A stretch of DNA of 64,000 nucleotides from NCBI RefSeq assembly GCF_017695955.1, contig NZ_JAAORO010000002.1, forward strand, positions 310,001-374,000, written 5' to 3'. The position numbers were made by a program, and so were the translations under genes. The DNA comes from Prochlorococcus marinus XMU1419. Its GTDB lineage: Bacteria > Cyanobacteriota > Cyanobacteriia > PCC-6307 > Cyanobiaceae. Below, piece by piece: positions 30,814-38,469 of this stretch (the first letter of the stretch is position 1; each line of letters opens with the position of its first letter). The notes under the pieces were generated by a model, which ran no database searches, was not told where the DNA came from, and worked only from the letters and a program-made list of their open reading frames with translations.

Positions 30814-31124
30814 GTTCTAGGAGGTCTTTCAAAATGATCGATAGCCTGCCTGAAATTTCGGAATAAACCGAACTAATTTAATTAACTGCTCCAATTATTT
30901 TTTATTAATGTCTAAGCTTCCTTCTTCTGCATCGTTTAGGTGCCCTTTAAGAAACAAGCTTAATTCTAGAGTTTTTGCCCCAGTTAAAGACAATTAGTTA
31001 ATTTTGGTGAGCATTAGCTTAATAGAAGTTAGCAACAAGGATCCATGATTTAGGTGCGTTGTTAACTTCAGAAAAAAAATATAAGTAAGAGATAAAAGAG
31101 GGTTTAAATAAGCCCTCTTTTTTT
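30814..31124 (+). ncRNA. Candidate structured noncoding RNA ending in a strong terminator
   Basis: This gene-free stretch has a possible -10 box TATATT near 30802-30808. A 12-bp hairpin lies at 31025-31069 (GAAGTTAGCAAC / GTTGTTAACTTC with one G-U), and a terminator at 31097-31124 (AGAGGG / CCCTCT, then T7). GC content is higher than flanking DNA. No long frame is open. I considered 6S RNA, tmRNA, RNase P RNA and SRP RNA, and found no diagnostic motif for the last three. 6S remains possible. Ends are estimates. Confidence 0.5.
31097..31124 (+). terminator. Rho-independent terminator
   Basis: GAGGGTTT / AAGCCCTC form an 8-bp stem (one U-G pair), extended by A-T, followed by seven T. It is the strongest plus-strand terminator in this part of the window and has no upstream protein gene on its strand within 600 nt, which implies an RNA gene. 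Confidence 0.8.
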
Positions 31125-31181
31125 AATAAGATGACTTTCTTCTAGTTTTATAGATAATAGTTAAAACAATAAAATTTAAAA

Positions 31182-31457
31182 ATGGTTCAATATTATTGCC
31201 CATATTGCAATCCAAAATATCAATTTCAAAAACAATCCTCACAAGGTACTTTGATTTGTGGATTGTGTGGAGAGGATCTCGTAAAAAAACCATTTATTAG
31301 ATTGAACCAGATAATTGCTTTAGTTGCTGCGTTATCATTACTTCTACCATTAATATATACTTTTATTTTTTTAATTAAAAATCAAATCAATCCTCCTAAC
31401 AAAAATTATCAAGCAAATAGTACTTCTATGATAATTATCAAAGCAACAATTTCATAA
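31182..31457 (+). CDS. Zinc-ribbon membrane protein, 91 aa
   Basis: ATG start. The N-terminus YYCPYCNPKYQF plus LICGLCGEDL gives two CxxC knuckles (a zinc ribbon). One transmembrane helix follows (about residues 46-70, IIALVAALSLLLPLIYTFIFLI), then a polar tail. Related in plan to the 73-residue protein at 6766. Function is unknown. Confidence 0.7.
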   Translation: MVQYYCPYCNPKYQFQKQSSQGTLICGLCGEDLVKKPFIRLNQIIALVAALSLLLPLIYTFIFLIKNQINPPNKNYQANSTSMIIIKATIS

Positions 31458-31478
31458 AACATTTTAAAATCTAAGGGA

Positions 31479-31700
31479 TCAACCTCTACATAGTGATTTA
31501 TTTAAACAAGAATTTTTACTATCAATATTTATTTGGTCATCAATATTTTTTAATATGTTTTTATTATTTGTTACTTTAACTTTTTGCCCACAATGTTCTT
31601 TGCAACCACCATTAAATAAATTATGTGCATATAAATTGGAAATATTCGAAAGTAATAAAAGAAAAATTATTTTATAAATTTGATGAAAATAAGAGTTCAT
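31479..31700 (-). CDS. Small exported Cys-rich protein, 73 aa
   Basis: ATG start with a signal peptide (IYKIIFLLLLSNISNLYA). The mature part begins HNLFNGGCKEHCGQKVKV and ends CLNKSLCRG, giving four cysteines. It shares the plan of the 61-residue protein at 18066 (signal peptide, Gly-Gly-Cys, charged linker, C-terminal cysteines). Possibly a metal-binding or disulfide-stabilised peptide of the cell envelope. Confidence 0.55.
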   Translation of the reverse strand: MNSYFHQIYKIIFLLLLSNISNLYAHNLFNGGCKEHCGQKVKVTNNKNILKNIDDQINIDSKNSCLNKSLCRG

Positions 31701-31743
31701 TTTTATTATGATTATCCCAGAATTAGTAAATAAATAATATCAG

Positions 31744-31980
31744 TTAATTCCAAGGAGTGTTTATAAGTCCCCAGATATCGAAGAAGAAAAATAAAACTGC
31801 AATAACAACAAGATCCCATGCTCTTTCCCTAAAAGCCCAAGGTGCAATAAAAACTTCTCCAAGTCCGTGAAGTGCTGCCCCTACTGGTAGATGATCAAGA
31901 ACCAGCAAACTGTGAGAGAGGATAAAAAGAAAGCTTGCGAAATATCTAAAAAAAACAAATTGCCAATTGCTAGAACTCAT
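31744..31980 (-). CDS. Small membrane protein, 78 aa
   Basis: ATG start. Two or three hydrophobic segments (FFRYFASFLFILSHSLLVLDHLP, then VFIAPWAFRERAWDLVVIAVLFFFFDIWG), with His17, His29 and His39 on or near helices. Conserved-looking loop LPVGAALHGLGEVFIAPWAFRE. The family is not recognised; membrane helices with histidines could coordinate a cofactor. Confidence 0.6.
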   Translation of the reverse strand: MSSSNWQFVFFRYFASFLFILSHSLLVLDHLPVGAALHGLGEVFIAPWAFRERAWDLVVIAVLFFFFDIWGLINTPWN

Positions 31981-32117
31981 GCCTTTTAGATTTTTAAGAA
32001 ATATACTTCAATGATCAAAATAATGATATAGATAAAGTCAAGAGATATTATTTTTGGTATCCATAAATACGAATAAAGATATAAAGCTAAAGTAGAAGTT
32101 ACTAAACGATAAAATAT

Positions 32118-33551
32118 ATGTTTTCAAGTTATCAACCTAAAAATAGTTTTGATGAATACTTTAAAGATAATGTTAACTCTGCTAGAGAAATATTGATTCC
32201 CCTTCTTTCATCTTTAGATAATATGGGACTTGAAGAATTAAACAGGAATCACTCTGCCGCAAAAAAATTATTACTAAGACATGGTGCAACTTTTAGATTG
32301 AACGATACTGGTTTAAAAGGTACTGAGAGAATATTACCTTTTGATCCACTTCCTAGAATAATCAGTAAAGATGATTGGGTAACGTTAGAAAAAGGCCTAA
32401 AACAAAGGCTTGAGGCAATTGATTTATTCCTAGATGATATTTATAATTCTCAAAAAATAATTAATGATGGAATAATTCCAAGAGAATTAATAGAAAGTTC
32501 AGAAGGTTGGAGACCACAGATGATAGGTTTCAAACCGCCACTAAATAAATGGTGTCAAATTTCAGGACTTGATTTAATAAGGGATAGAAAAGGAGATTGG
32601 CATGTTTTAGAGGATAATTTAAGGTGCCCTTCTGGGGTTGCTTATTTTTTAGAAAATAGATTAGTTATGAAAAATATTTTTCCTAATCTTTTCTCAGGAA
32701 GAATAGTAAAACCAATTGATGAGTATCCATCATATCTTTTAAAAACGCTTCAAGAGCTTGCTGTTTGGACCGACACTCCCAAGATAGTTCTACTAACTCC
32801 AGGAATTTTTAATAGTGCTTATTTTGAACATAGTTATTTAGCTCAAGAAATGGGCATCCAACTAGTTCAAGGACATGACTTGGTTTGCAATGATGATTAC
32901 GTATATTTAAAAACTACCTCTGGATTAAAAAGAGTAGATGTCATTTATAGACGAATTGATGATGATTTCTTAGATCCTATTAATTTCAGAAAAGATTCCT
33001 GCCTTGGTGTTAGCGGATTACTTGATGTTTTTAAAGCAGGTCATGTTGCTTTAGCAAATGCACCTGGTACTGGAATAGCAGATGACAAAATGATTTATTC
33101 TTTTGTTCCAAAAATGATTAAATATTATCTTGATGAAGAAATAATTATTAAAAATGTAGAAACGTATATTTGTCATTATGAAAAGGATAGAGAATATGTT
33201 CTAGAAAATTTGTCAAAACTTGTTGTTAAGTCTGTCGCAGAAGCTGGGGGTTATGGAATGTTAATTGGCCCTCACTCAACAACAAGTGAGATTGAAGAAT
33301 TCGCTAATAAAATTAAAAATAATCCTAGAAATTTCATAGCACAACCAACATTAGAATTATCTACTGTGCCTTCATTATGTGATGGAGAACTATATCCATG
33401 TCATGTTGATTTAAGGCCTTATATCTTAAGAGGAAAAGATTCATGGGTTAGCCCAGGCGGGCTTACGAGAGTAGCATTAAAAAAAGGTTCATTAGTAGTT
33501 AATTCTTCTCAAGGAGGAGGATGCAAAGATACATGGGTTGTAGGTAAATAA
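32118..33551 (+). CDS. Circularly permuted ATP-grasp family protein (DUF404/407)
   Basis: 477 residues matching the CP_ATPgrasp_2 family. Motifs are DPLPRIIS near residue 75, the basic/acidic core DWHVLEDNLRCPSGVAYFLENR (about 160-181), and VVKSVAEAGGYGMLIGP, the nucleotide-binding loop. The C-terminus has HVDLRPYILRG. ATP-grasp enzymes make amide bonds. This permuted group always travels with an alpha-E protein and a transglutaminase-like protein, as here, and is predicted to make or process a peptide. The substrate is unknown. First gene of a three-gene operon. Confidence 0.92.
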   Translation: MFSSYQPKNSFDEYFKDNVNSAREILIPLLSSLDNMGLEELNRNHSAAKKLLLRHGATFRLNDTGLKGTERILPFDPLPRIISKDDWVTLEKGLKQRLEAIDLFLDDIYNSQKIINDGIIPRELIESSEGWRPQMIGFKPPLNKWCQISGLDLIRDRKGDWHVLEDNLRCPSGVAYFLENRLVMKNIFPNLFSGRIVKPIDEYPSYLLKTLQELAVWTDTPKIVLLTPGIFNSAYFEHSYLAQEMGIQLVQGHDLVCNDDYVYLKTTSGLKRVDVIYRRIDDDFLDPINFRKDSCLGVSGLLDVFKAGHVALANAPGTGIADDKMIYSFVPKMIKYYLDEEIIIKNVETYICHYEKDREYVLENLSKLVVKSVAEAGGYGMLIGPHSTTSEIEEFANKIKNNPRNFIAQPTLELSTVPSLCDGELYPCHVDLRPYILRGKDSWVSPGGLTRVALKKGSLVVNSSQGGGCKDTWVVGK

Positions 33552-33552
33552 A

Positions 33553-34494
33553 ATGCTTTTAAGTCGTGTGGCAGAATCTCTTTATTGGATCAATCGTTAT
33601 TTAGAACGTGCGGAAAACATATCTCGTTTCGTGGAAGTAAGCGAAGCAATGTCATTAGATTGTCCACCAGGAAGTGCAGAACCTTGGCTACCGTTAATCG
33701 ATGCTTCTAGTGACAGAGAATCTTTTGATAAAAGATTCCCAGAGAAAAAACCTGATGACGTTATTAATTTTTTAATAAGAGATCGTTTAAATCCAAATAG
33801 CATAATTTCATGCATTCAAATGGCGAGAGAAAATGCAAGACAAATCAGAGATGTCATGACCACAGAAATGTGGGAACAGATTAATATTTTATATTGGAAT
33901 ATGCAAGAAGGAGAGTCAATATGGAATAAACCAAGACAAGAACAATTAAGTGAAATAAGGAGAGAATGTCAGCTTTTTTATGGAATAACAGATGCGACTC
34001 TAAGCAAAGATCTTGCCTGGAGATTTAGCATTCTTGGAAGATTAATCGAAAGAGCTGACAAAACATCAAGAATTTTAGATGTTAAATATTATTTACTCCT
34101 GCCAAGCTTGGATGAACTTGGAGGAGTTCTTGATGAGCTGCAATGGATTGCACTTTTACGTTCAGCTGGAGCTTATCAAATGTTTAGGAAAGCAGTGCAA
34201 AATTCTATAAAGCCTAATTCAGTTGCGAGATTTCTTTTACTTGATCCAATTTTCCCTAGATCAGTGAGATACTGTCTTGATGGGATAAGCAATACGCTTA
34301 AAACAATAGATACCTCTCCATCTACTGAAAATCCTTCAGAATTAGAATGCATGAGAGGTTTGCTAAAAGCAAAGTGGAGTTATATCAGAATTGAAGATAT
34401 AATAAATGATGGTCTACATGAGGCAATCGATTCATTGCAAATGGATTTAAATAAATTAAATGATCTCATTCAAGAAAAGTATTTTATTAATTAA
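33553..34494 (+). CDS. Alpha-E domain protein (DUF403)
   Basis: 313 residues, largely helical, beginning MLLSRVAESLYWINRYLERAENISRFV, which is the family's N-terminal signature. Further signature parts are IQMARENARQIRDVMTTEMWEQIN and AWRFSILGRLIERADKTSRILD. It starts just after the ATP-grasp stop, with one base between, showing tight translational coupling. In the predicted peptide-synthesis system, alpha-E proteins accompany ATP-grasp ligases as helical partners of unknown chemistry. Confidence 0.93.
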   Translation: MLLSRVAESLYWINRYLERAENISRFVEVSEAMSLDCPPGSAEPWLPLIDASSDRESFDKRFPEKKPDDVINFLIRDRLNPNSIISCIQMARENARQIRDVMTTEMWEQINILYWNMQEGESIWNKPRQEQLSEIRRECQLFYGITDATLSKDLAWRFSILGRLIERADKTSRILDVKYYLLLPSLDELGGVLDELQWIALLRSAGAYQMFRKAVQNSIKPNSVARFLLLDPIFPRSVRYCLDGISNTLKTIDTSPSTENPSELECMRGLLKAKWSYIRIEDIINDGLHEAIDSLQMDLNKLNDLIQEKYFIN

Positions 34495-34505
34495 TAAATT
34501 TATTA

Positions 34506-35363
34506 ATGAGAATTAAATACATTCACAAACTTGAATATAAATACGAAGAACCTGTTCAATTAGGCGAGCATAGATTATGTATAAAGCCAAGGTCAAATGG
34601 ATTCCAAAAGGTAAAGAATTTTGAATTAAAAATAACCCCAAAACCAGAAATTATTTATCCATTACTTGCTGCCAGCGGAGAAGAGATTAATAGAATCAGA
34701 TTCAATGGATTAACAGATAATTTAATTATTGAATCAATCAGCGAAGTTGAAACTATTAAACATCCAAACATTATTGATGGAGTTAAAAATAGAGATTTAA
34801 CATTACCTTTTTGTAGAAGCATTATTAACAGAGATTTGCAGGGAGCATTAGAGGGATGGATGCCTAATGGACAACACGACCCCTCTGCTGTAGAACTTGC
34901 CCAAGAAGCTTTAGCAGGGAGCATTAATAACGCATTATCATTTACTTACCAGTTAATAGAGATAATTCAGGATCGGGTTAAATATACCAAAAGACATACA
35001 GGCCCAGCGTGGCCGGCTAGCAGAACACTTAGAGAACGTATAGGATCATGCCGAGATTTAGCAATGCTAATGGTTGAAGCTTGTAGGTCTATTGGTATCC
35101 CTAGCAGGTTTGTGAGTGGTTATCATTTTGAAGACCCTTTGCCCTCTGAGTTAGATTTACATGCTTGGGCCGAGTTATATATTCCAGGTGCTGGTTGGAG
35201 AGGTTTTGATCCAAGTGGAAAAGGATTGATAGACGAAAGATATTTAACATTAGTATCATCTTCCAAATCTAATTTAACATCCGTAATTACAGGCAACTTT
35301 ATAGGAAAAAATAATTTAGAAAATACCTTATCCTGGGAAATTAAACCTATTGAAATCAAATAA
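34506..35363 (+). CDS. Transglutaminase-like protein
   Basis: An N-terminal bacterial transglutaminase-associated beta region (YEEPVQLGEHRLCIKPR) is followed by the transglutaminase core. The catalytic triad is Cys in ERIGSCRDLAMLM (about residue 182), His in LDLHAWAELY and Asp in GWRGFDPSGK. 285 residues. Members of this trio are thought to act as peptidases or amidases on the product of the ATP-grasp partner. ATG start 11 nt after the alpha-E stop, in the same operon. Confidence 0.93.
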   Translation: MRIKYIHKLEYKYEEPVQLGEHRLCIKPRSNGFQKVKNFELKITPKPEIIYPLLAASGEEINRIRFNGLTDNLIIESISEVETIKHPNIIDGVKNRDLTLPFCRSIINRDLQGALEGWMPNGQHDPSAVELAQEALAGSINNALSFTYQLIEIIQDRVKYTKRHTGPAWPASRTLRERIGSCRDLAMLMVEACRSIGIPSRFVSGYHFEDPLPSELDLHAWAELYIPGAGWRGFDPSGKGLIDERYLTLVSSSKSNLTSVITGNFIGKNNLENTLSWEIKPIEIK

Positions 35364-35443
35364 ACCTCCAAATATATATTAAATATTCCTCATATTTAAA
35401 AACAAAAATAATTAAAAGAAAAATGTTTCCTTTTTAGTGTTAA

Positions 35444-36022
35444 TTGATACGTTATTGGATATATATATCTGTTTTCATTTGTTTAATCTTTAAAGAAAAA
35501 TTGAAATCTAGCTTAGAAATTCCAATTATCAAACCAAACAAATCAAAAATGTTTGAGTTGATAAGTTATGAAAAATTTCGTGATACAAAAGATGTAAGAT
35601 TTTTTGATATTAGTATTAATGAATCAAATTACAGAGATCTTGTTATACACAGCGGTCCTGCAGTCAGTCCGCCAAATGATGACGAATTTAATAATTGGCA
35701 ATTTTATATACATCATAATCAAGAAGATAATCTACTAGCCATATCTGGCGGAAGAACATTCTTTCTCGTTAATTTTGGATGGGATTATCCTTTTTACAAA
35801 GTTAGATTAGAATCTTGTGGATATATATTAAGAATACCAAGAGGAACTTTTCATAGATCAGTATCTGACGAAAACGGTTCTATTGTTTTAAATCAAGCAA
35901 TTAGAGATAAAGGCGGTACAGTTGAATCAGAATTCAAAGTCACCAATAGCAAAAATAATAAAAAACTTCATGATTGTATAACCAATTTAGAACCTAAATT
36001 CAAAATTTATAGTGTTAAATAA
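35444..36022 (+). CDS. Cupin-like protein, possibly exported, 192 aa
   Basis: A TTG start gives a hydrophobic N-terminus (YWIYISVFICLIF) that could be a signal anchor. An ATG at 35549 (MFELISYEKF) would give a soluble 157-residue protein. The core contains DNLLAISGGRTFFLVNFGWDYPFYKV and YILRIPRGTFHRSVSDENGS, where the Pro-x-Gly-x-x-His pattern is typical of a cupin barrel. A full metal-binding histidine set is not obvious. Function is unknown. It is in line with the transglutaminase operon but 80 nt away. Confidence 0.65.
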   Translation: MIRYWIYISVFICLIFKEKLKSSLEIPIIKPNKSKMFELISYEKFRDTKDVRFFDISINESNYRDLVIHSGPAVSPPNDDEFNNWQFYIHHNQEDNLLAISGGRTFFLVNFGWDYPFYKVRLESCGYILRIPRGTFHRSVSDENGSIVLNQAIRDKGGTVESEFKVTNSKNNKKLHDCITNLEPKFKIYSVK

Positions 36023-36104
36023 TCTTAAAAAGCGGTTCCAAATTCATACATCAATTTAAATAATTATCTAATTGTTATAAAATAAAAATATTCAAATTTT
36101 TGGT

Positions 36105-36623
36105 ATGAAATTTTTTAGTTTTTTAAAATATTTTTTATCTATAACTTTTTCTTTAATTGTTTTATCCTCACCAGTTTTTGCTGGGGCAAATGTTGCTGTA
36201 AAAGGAGAGGGAGATGAAGTTCCAAGTTATGTAAGATCCGATATTACGGGATATGATTTTCATGGAGAGGATCTTCATTTGTCCTCCATAGCAGGAGCAG
36301 TGGCAAGAGACGCAGATTTTAGTGACGTTGATCTACATGGGACTACATTAACCCTTTCCGATTTAAAAGGGTCTAATTTAAATGGAATTAATCTTACAGA
36401 TACACTATCAGATCGAGTTAATTTCCAAAAAACAGACCTTAGAAATGCTGTTTTAGTAAATATGATCGCATCAGGCAGCAGTTTTGCAGGAGCTCAAATA
36501 GAAGGTGCAGATTTTACTTTTGCAATTCTTGACAGTGAAGACCAAAGAAATCTTTGTAAAATTGCTGATGGGATAAATCCAACAACGGGTGTCTCAACAA
36601 GAGATAGTCTAGAGTGTAGTTAG
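36105..36623 (+). CDS. Exported pentapeptide-repeat protein
   Basis: Signal peptide (FLSITFSLIVLSSPVFA, cleavage about residue 27), then a quadrilateral beta-helix of A(D/N)LxX repeats from about residue 45 to 140: DFHGEDLHLSSIAGA, ADFSDVDLHGTTLTLSDLKGSNL, TDLRNAVLVNM and ADFTFAILDSED. One C-terminal pair of cysteines (LCKIADGINP, DSLECS) could close a cap. Small cyanobacterial pentapeptide proteins of this kind reside in the thylakoid lumen or periplasm. Exact role unknown. Confidence 0.88.
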   Translation: MKFFSFLKYFLSITFSLIVLSSPVFAGANVAVKGEGDEVPSYVRSDITGYDFHGEDLHLSSIAGAVARDADFSDVDLHGTTLTLSDLKGSNLNGINLTDTLSDRVNFQKTDLRNAVLVNMIASGSSFAGAQIEGADFTFAILDSEDQRNLCKIADGINPTTGVSTRDSLECS

Positions 36624-36633
36624 AAAGTTAGAA

Positions 36634-36987
36634 TCATAAGTAAAGTCTTTTACCGTTAATAAACTTATAAATTTTTTTTTGATCATCTTGAAATATCATT
36701 TCACCATTTAATTTGGATTCCTTAAATTTCGAAAGTCTTGCTCTATGAATATTTAATTTTCTTTTTATATTATCTTCTGTATCCTTTATTCCAATAAAGA
36801 TGTTTATATTTGGGTTTGAAAAAATTTTTTCTTCCTCTCTTAAAAAAATTCTTTCAATATTTGATTGTGTACTCTGCAGTTTATTTTTAAATTTGTTTAA
36901 TTTAATGTTCTTTATTTTTTTAGAATTAATTTTTTTGTAGCCCAAAAAAATAACTCCGAAAATTATAAAAACTAAAAATATATTCAT
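36634..36987 (-). CDS. Membrane-anchored hypothetical protein, 117 aa
   Basis: ATG start. An N-terminal anchor (NIFLVFIIFGVIFLGYK), then a lysine/asparagine-rich, probably helical soluble region (KLQSTQSNIERIFLREEEKIF). A C-terminal part follows (RARLSKFKESKLNGEMIFQDDQKKIYKFINGKRLYL, split by a turn). The start overlaps the stop of the upstream 61-residue gene by one base, so the two are translationally coupled. Function is unknown. Confidence 0.55.
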   Translation of the reverse strand: MNIFLVFIIFGVIFLGYKKINSKKIKNIKLNKFKNKLQSTQSNIERIFLREEEKIFSNPNINIFIGIKDTEDNIKRKLNIHRARLSKFKESKLNGEMIFQDDQKKIYKFINGKRLYL

Positions 36988-37172
36988 TACTTTATTTTTA
37001 TTTTTATATCTACGCCCAAGTTACTTTTAGTAGTTAATATTTCTTTTTTTAAAAATCCATAGGTAAAAATTTTAGATAAAGTTTTTAAAGAATTAAAAAC
37101 TAAAAAAACAGTAAATAAAAAGAAAACAATGCTGTTTTCTACAAGCAGATTTTTATTATCTAAATTGCTCAT
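36987..37172 (-). CDS. Small membrane protein, 61 aa
   Basis: ATG start. One transmembrane helix (about residues 13-33, SIVFFLFTVFLVFNSL) with a basic tail (KKEILTTKSNLGVDIKIKIK). The stop codon overlaps the next start by one base. It follows the PfkB kinase gene by 14 nt on the same strand. Function is unknown. Confidence 0.5.
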   Translation of the reverse strand: MSNLDNKNLLVENSIVFFLFTVFLVFNSLKTLSKIFTYGFLKKEILTTKSNLGVDIKIKIK

Positions 37173-37186
37173 AAGTCTTAAATCAA

Positions 37187-38056
37187 TTATTTTTCAGCAC
37201 TATTTTCATATGGACCGAAAAATTCACTGGCTTCTCTTCCCATTACTTTAGCAAGATTTAAACTTTTATCTATATCCCATTTAGATGCCATTCCATAAAG
37301 AATCCCAGCAGCAAAAGAATCGCCACATCCATAAGAATCAACCTTTAATTTTTTGTTTTTAAGGGCCTTATATCTTCCTCCTGGGAATAGTATGCCTCCC
37401 TTCTCTCCCTCGGTTTTAATAGTATATTTGGGCTTTAATAATAATTTAGAAAAAGAAAAAGCTTCTCCGGGATCAAGATTGCTGCCTATTAATCCATCTA
37501 AAAGAACATTTGATTTATTAATTATATTTAATCCTACCCTTGGTGTTGTGCAAAGTATTGAAGCTGCTCTAGCCATTTTAAAAATCTCTGAATCAGATGC
37601 AGTAATAAAAATTCCGTCCATTTTTTTTAAAATATTCCATTCCAACTTGTCTTTATGAGTTGGAGCTAACCTTTCTCCTATAACTGTTATTGCTCTTTCA
37701 CCTTGAGAGTCAATTAAACTAAATCCTCTTCTAGTTGGTTTATCACGCCAAGCTACATGCAACTTAATTCCCATATTTGAGAGAATCTTGAAACACTTAT
37801 CTCCATAATCATCATTACCTAATGACGTAAAAAAATGAATTTGGTTTAAAGTTAAATCAGAAAGTATTTTCGCGATAATAGAGCCACCACCAGCAGGATA
37901 TTCAAGGGACTTTTCAGAATGCGAAATGACTCCGGGTTTTGGTAATTGATCGACCTTCAAGAAATTTATCCACTCAACATGACCAACAACAGCAAAATTT
38001 AAATTTCCTTTTTTAAATTTATAGTCTTCAACTTTATTATTCTTTTCAACAACCAT
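37187..38056 (-). CDS. PfkB-family carbohydrate kinase
   Basis: Ribokinase fold. Near the N-terminus AVVGHVEWINFLKVDQLPKPGV; the substrate-binding Gly-Gly-Gly is in YPAGGGSIIAKILSDL; the anion-hole and catalytic motif is VDSYGCGDSFAAGILYG, with the Asp acting as base (about residue 244). 289 residues is typical. The sugar or nucleoside substrate cannot be told from motifs. Ribokinase-like, fructokinase-like and other functions are all possible. ATG start. Confidence 0.88.
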   Translation of the reverse strand: MVVEKNNKVEDYKFKKGNLNFAVVGHVEWINFLKVDQLPKPGVISHSEKSLEYPAGGGSIIAKILSDLTLNQIHFFTSLGNDDYGDKCFKILSNMGIKLHVAWRDKPTRRGFSLIDSQGERAITVIGERLAPTHKDKLEWNILKKMDGIFITASDSEIFKMARAASILCTTPRVGLNIINKSNVLLDGLIGSNLDPGEAFSFSKLLLKPKYTIKTEGEKGGILFPGGRYKALKNKKLKVDSYGCGDSFAAGILYGMASKWDIDKSLNLAKVMGREASEFFGPYENSAEK

Positions 38057-38097
38057 AAGCTTTTAAATACTATTATTAAAAGAAATAATTTTGACAA

Positions 38098-38469
38098 GTG
38101 AATTCATTTAACATTTTAAAAGATAATAAACAGATACTATCTTATCTTTACCTTTTTCTATCAATTCTGGGTGCTGTACTGCCAATGATGGCAAATTTCG
38201 ACTTTGTAAGGGAATATGGAAACAGCTTTAATATAAATAACTTCATTTCTTTAGCGAATGCAAACCCTGCAGCTCAGTCAATCTCTAGAGACTTATTAAT
38301 AGGAGCTAGCGCTATTTTCATATGGATAGTAAATGAATCAAAAAAACTAAAAATGAAGAATATGTGGGTTGTATACATTGGAACTTTTCTTATAGCATTC
38401 GCATTCTCTACACCTTTTTTCTTATTTCTAAGAGAGAGAAGAATTATTGAATTAGAAAAGATTAATTAA
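38098..38469 (+). CDS. DUF2834-family membrane protein
   Basis: GTG start. Three to four hydrophobic segments in 123 residues (YLYLFLSILGAVLPMMANF, then DLLIGASAIFIWIV, then WVVYIGTFLIAFAFSTPFFLFL). The signature ISLANANPAAQSISRDLLIGASAIF is typical of DUF2834. The function of the family is unknown. Divergent from the PfkB kinase; its stop overlaps the stop region of the MFS gene by 4 nt. Confidence 0.82.
   Translation: MNSFNILKDNKQILSYLYLFLSILGAVLPMMANFDFVREYGNSFNINNFISLANANPAAQSISRDLLIGASAIFIWIVNESKKLKMKNMWVVYIGTFLIAFAFSTPFFLFLRERRIIELEKIN

Noticed and set aside
30814-31124. tmRNA, RNase P RNA or SRP RNA
   Set aside because: Lacks the GGTTTCGAC-type tmRNA acceptor or tag region, the GGAAAGTCC-type RNase P core and the SRP tetraloop region. 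6S was not excluded.
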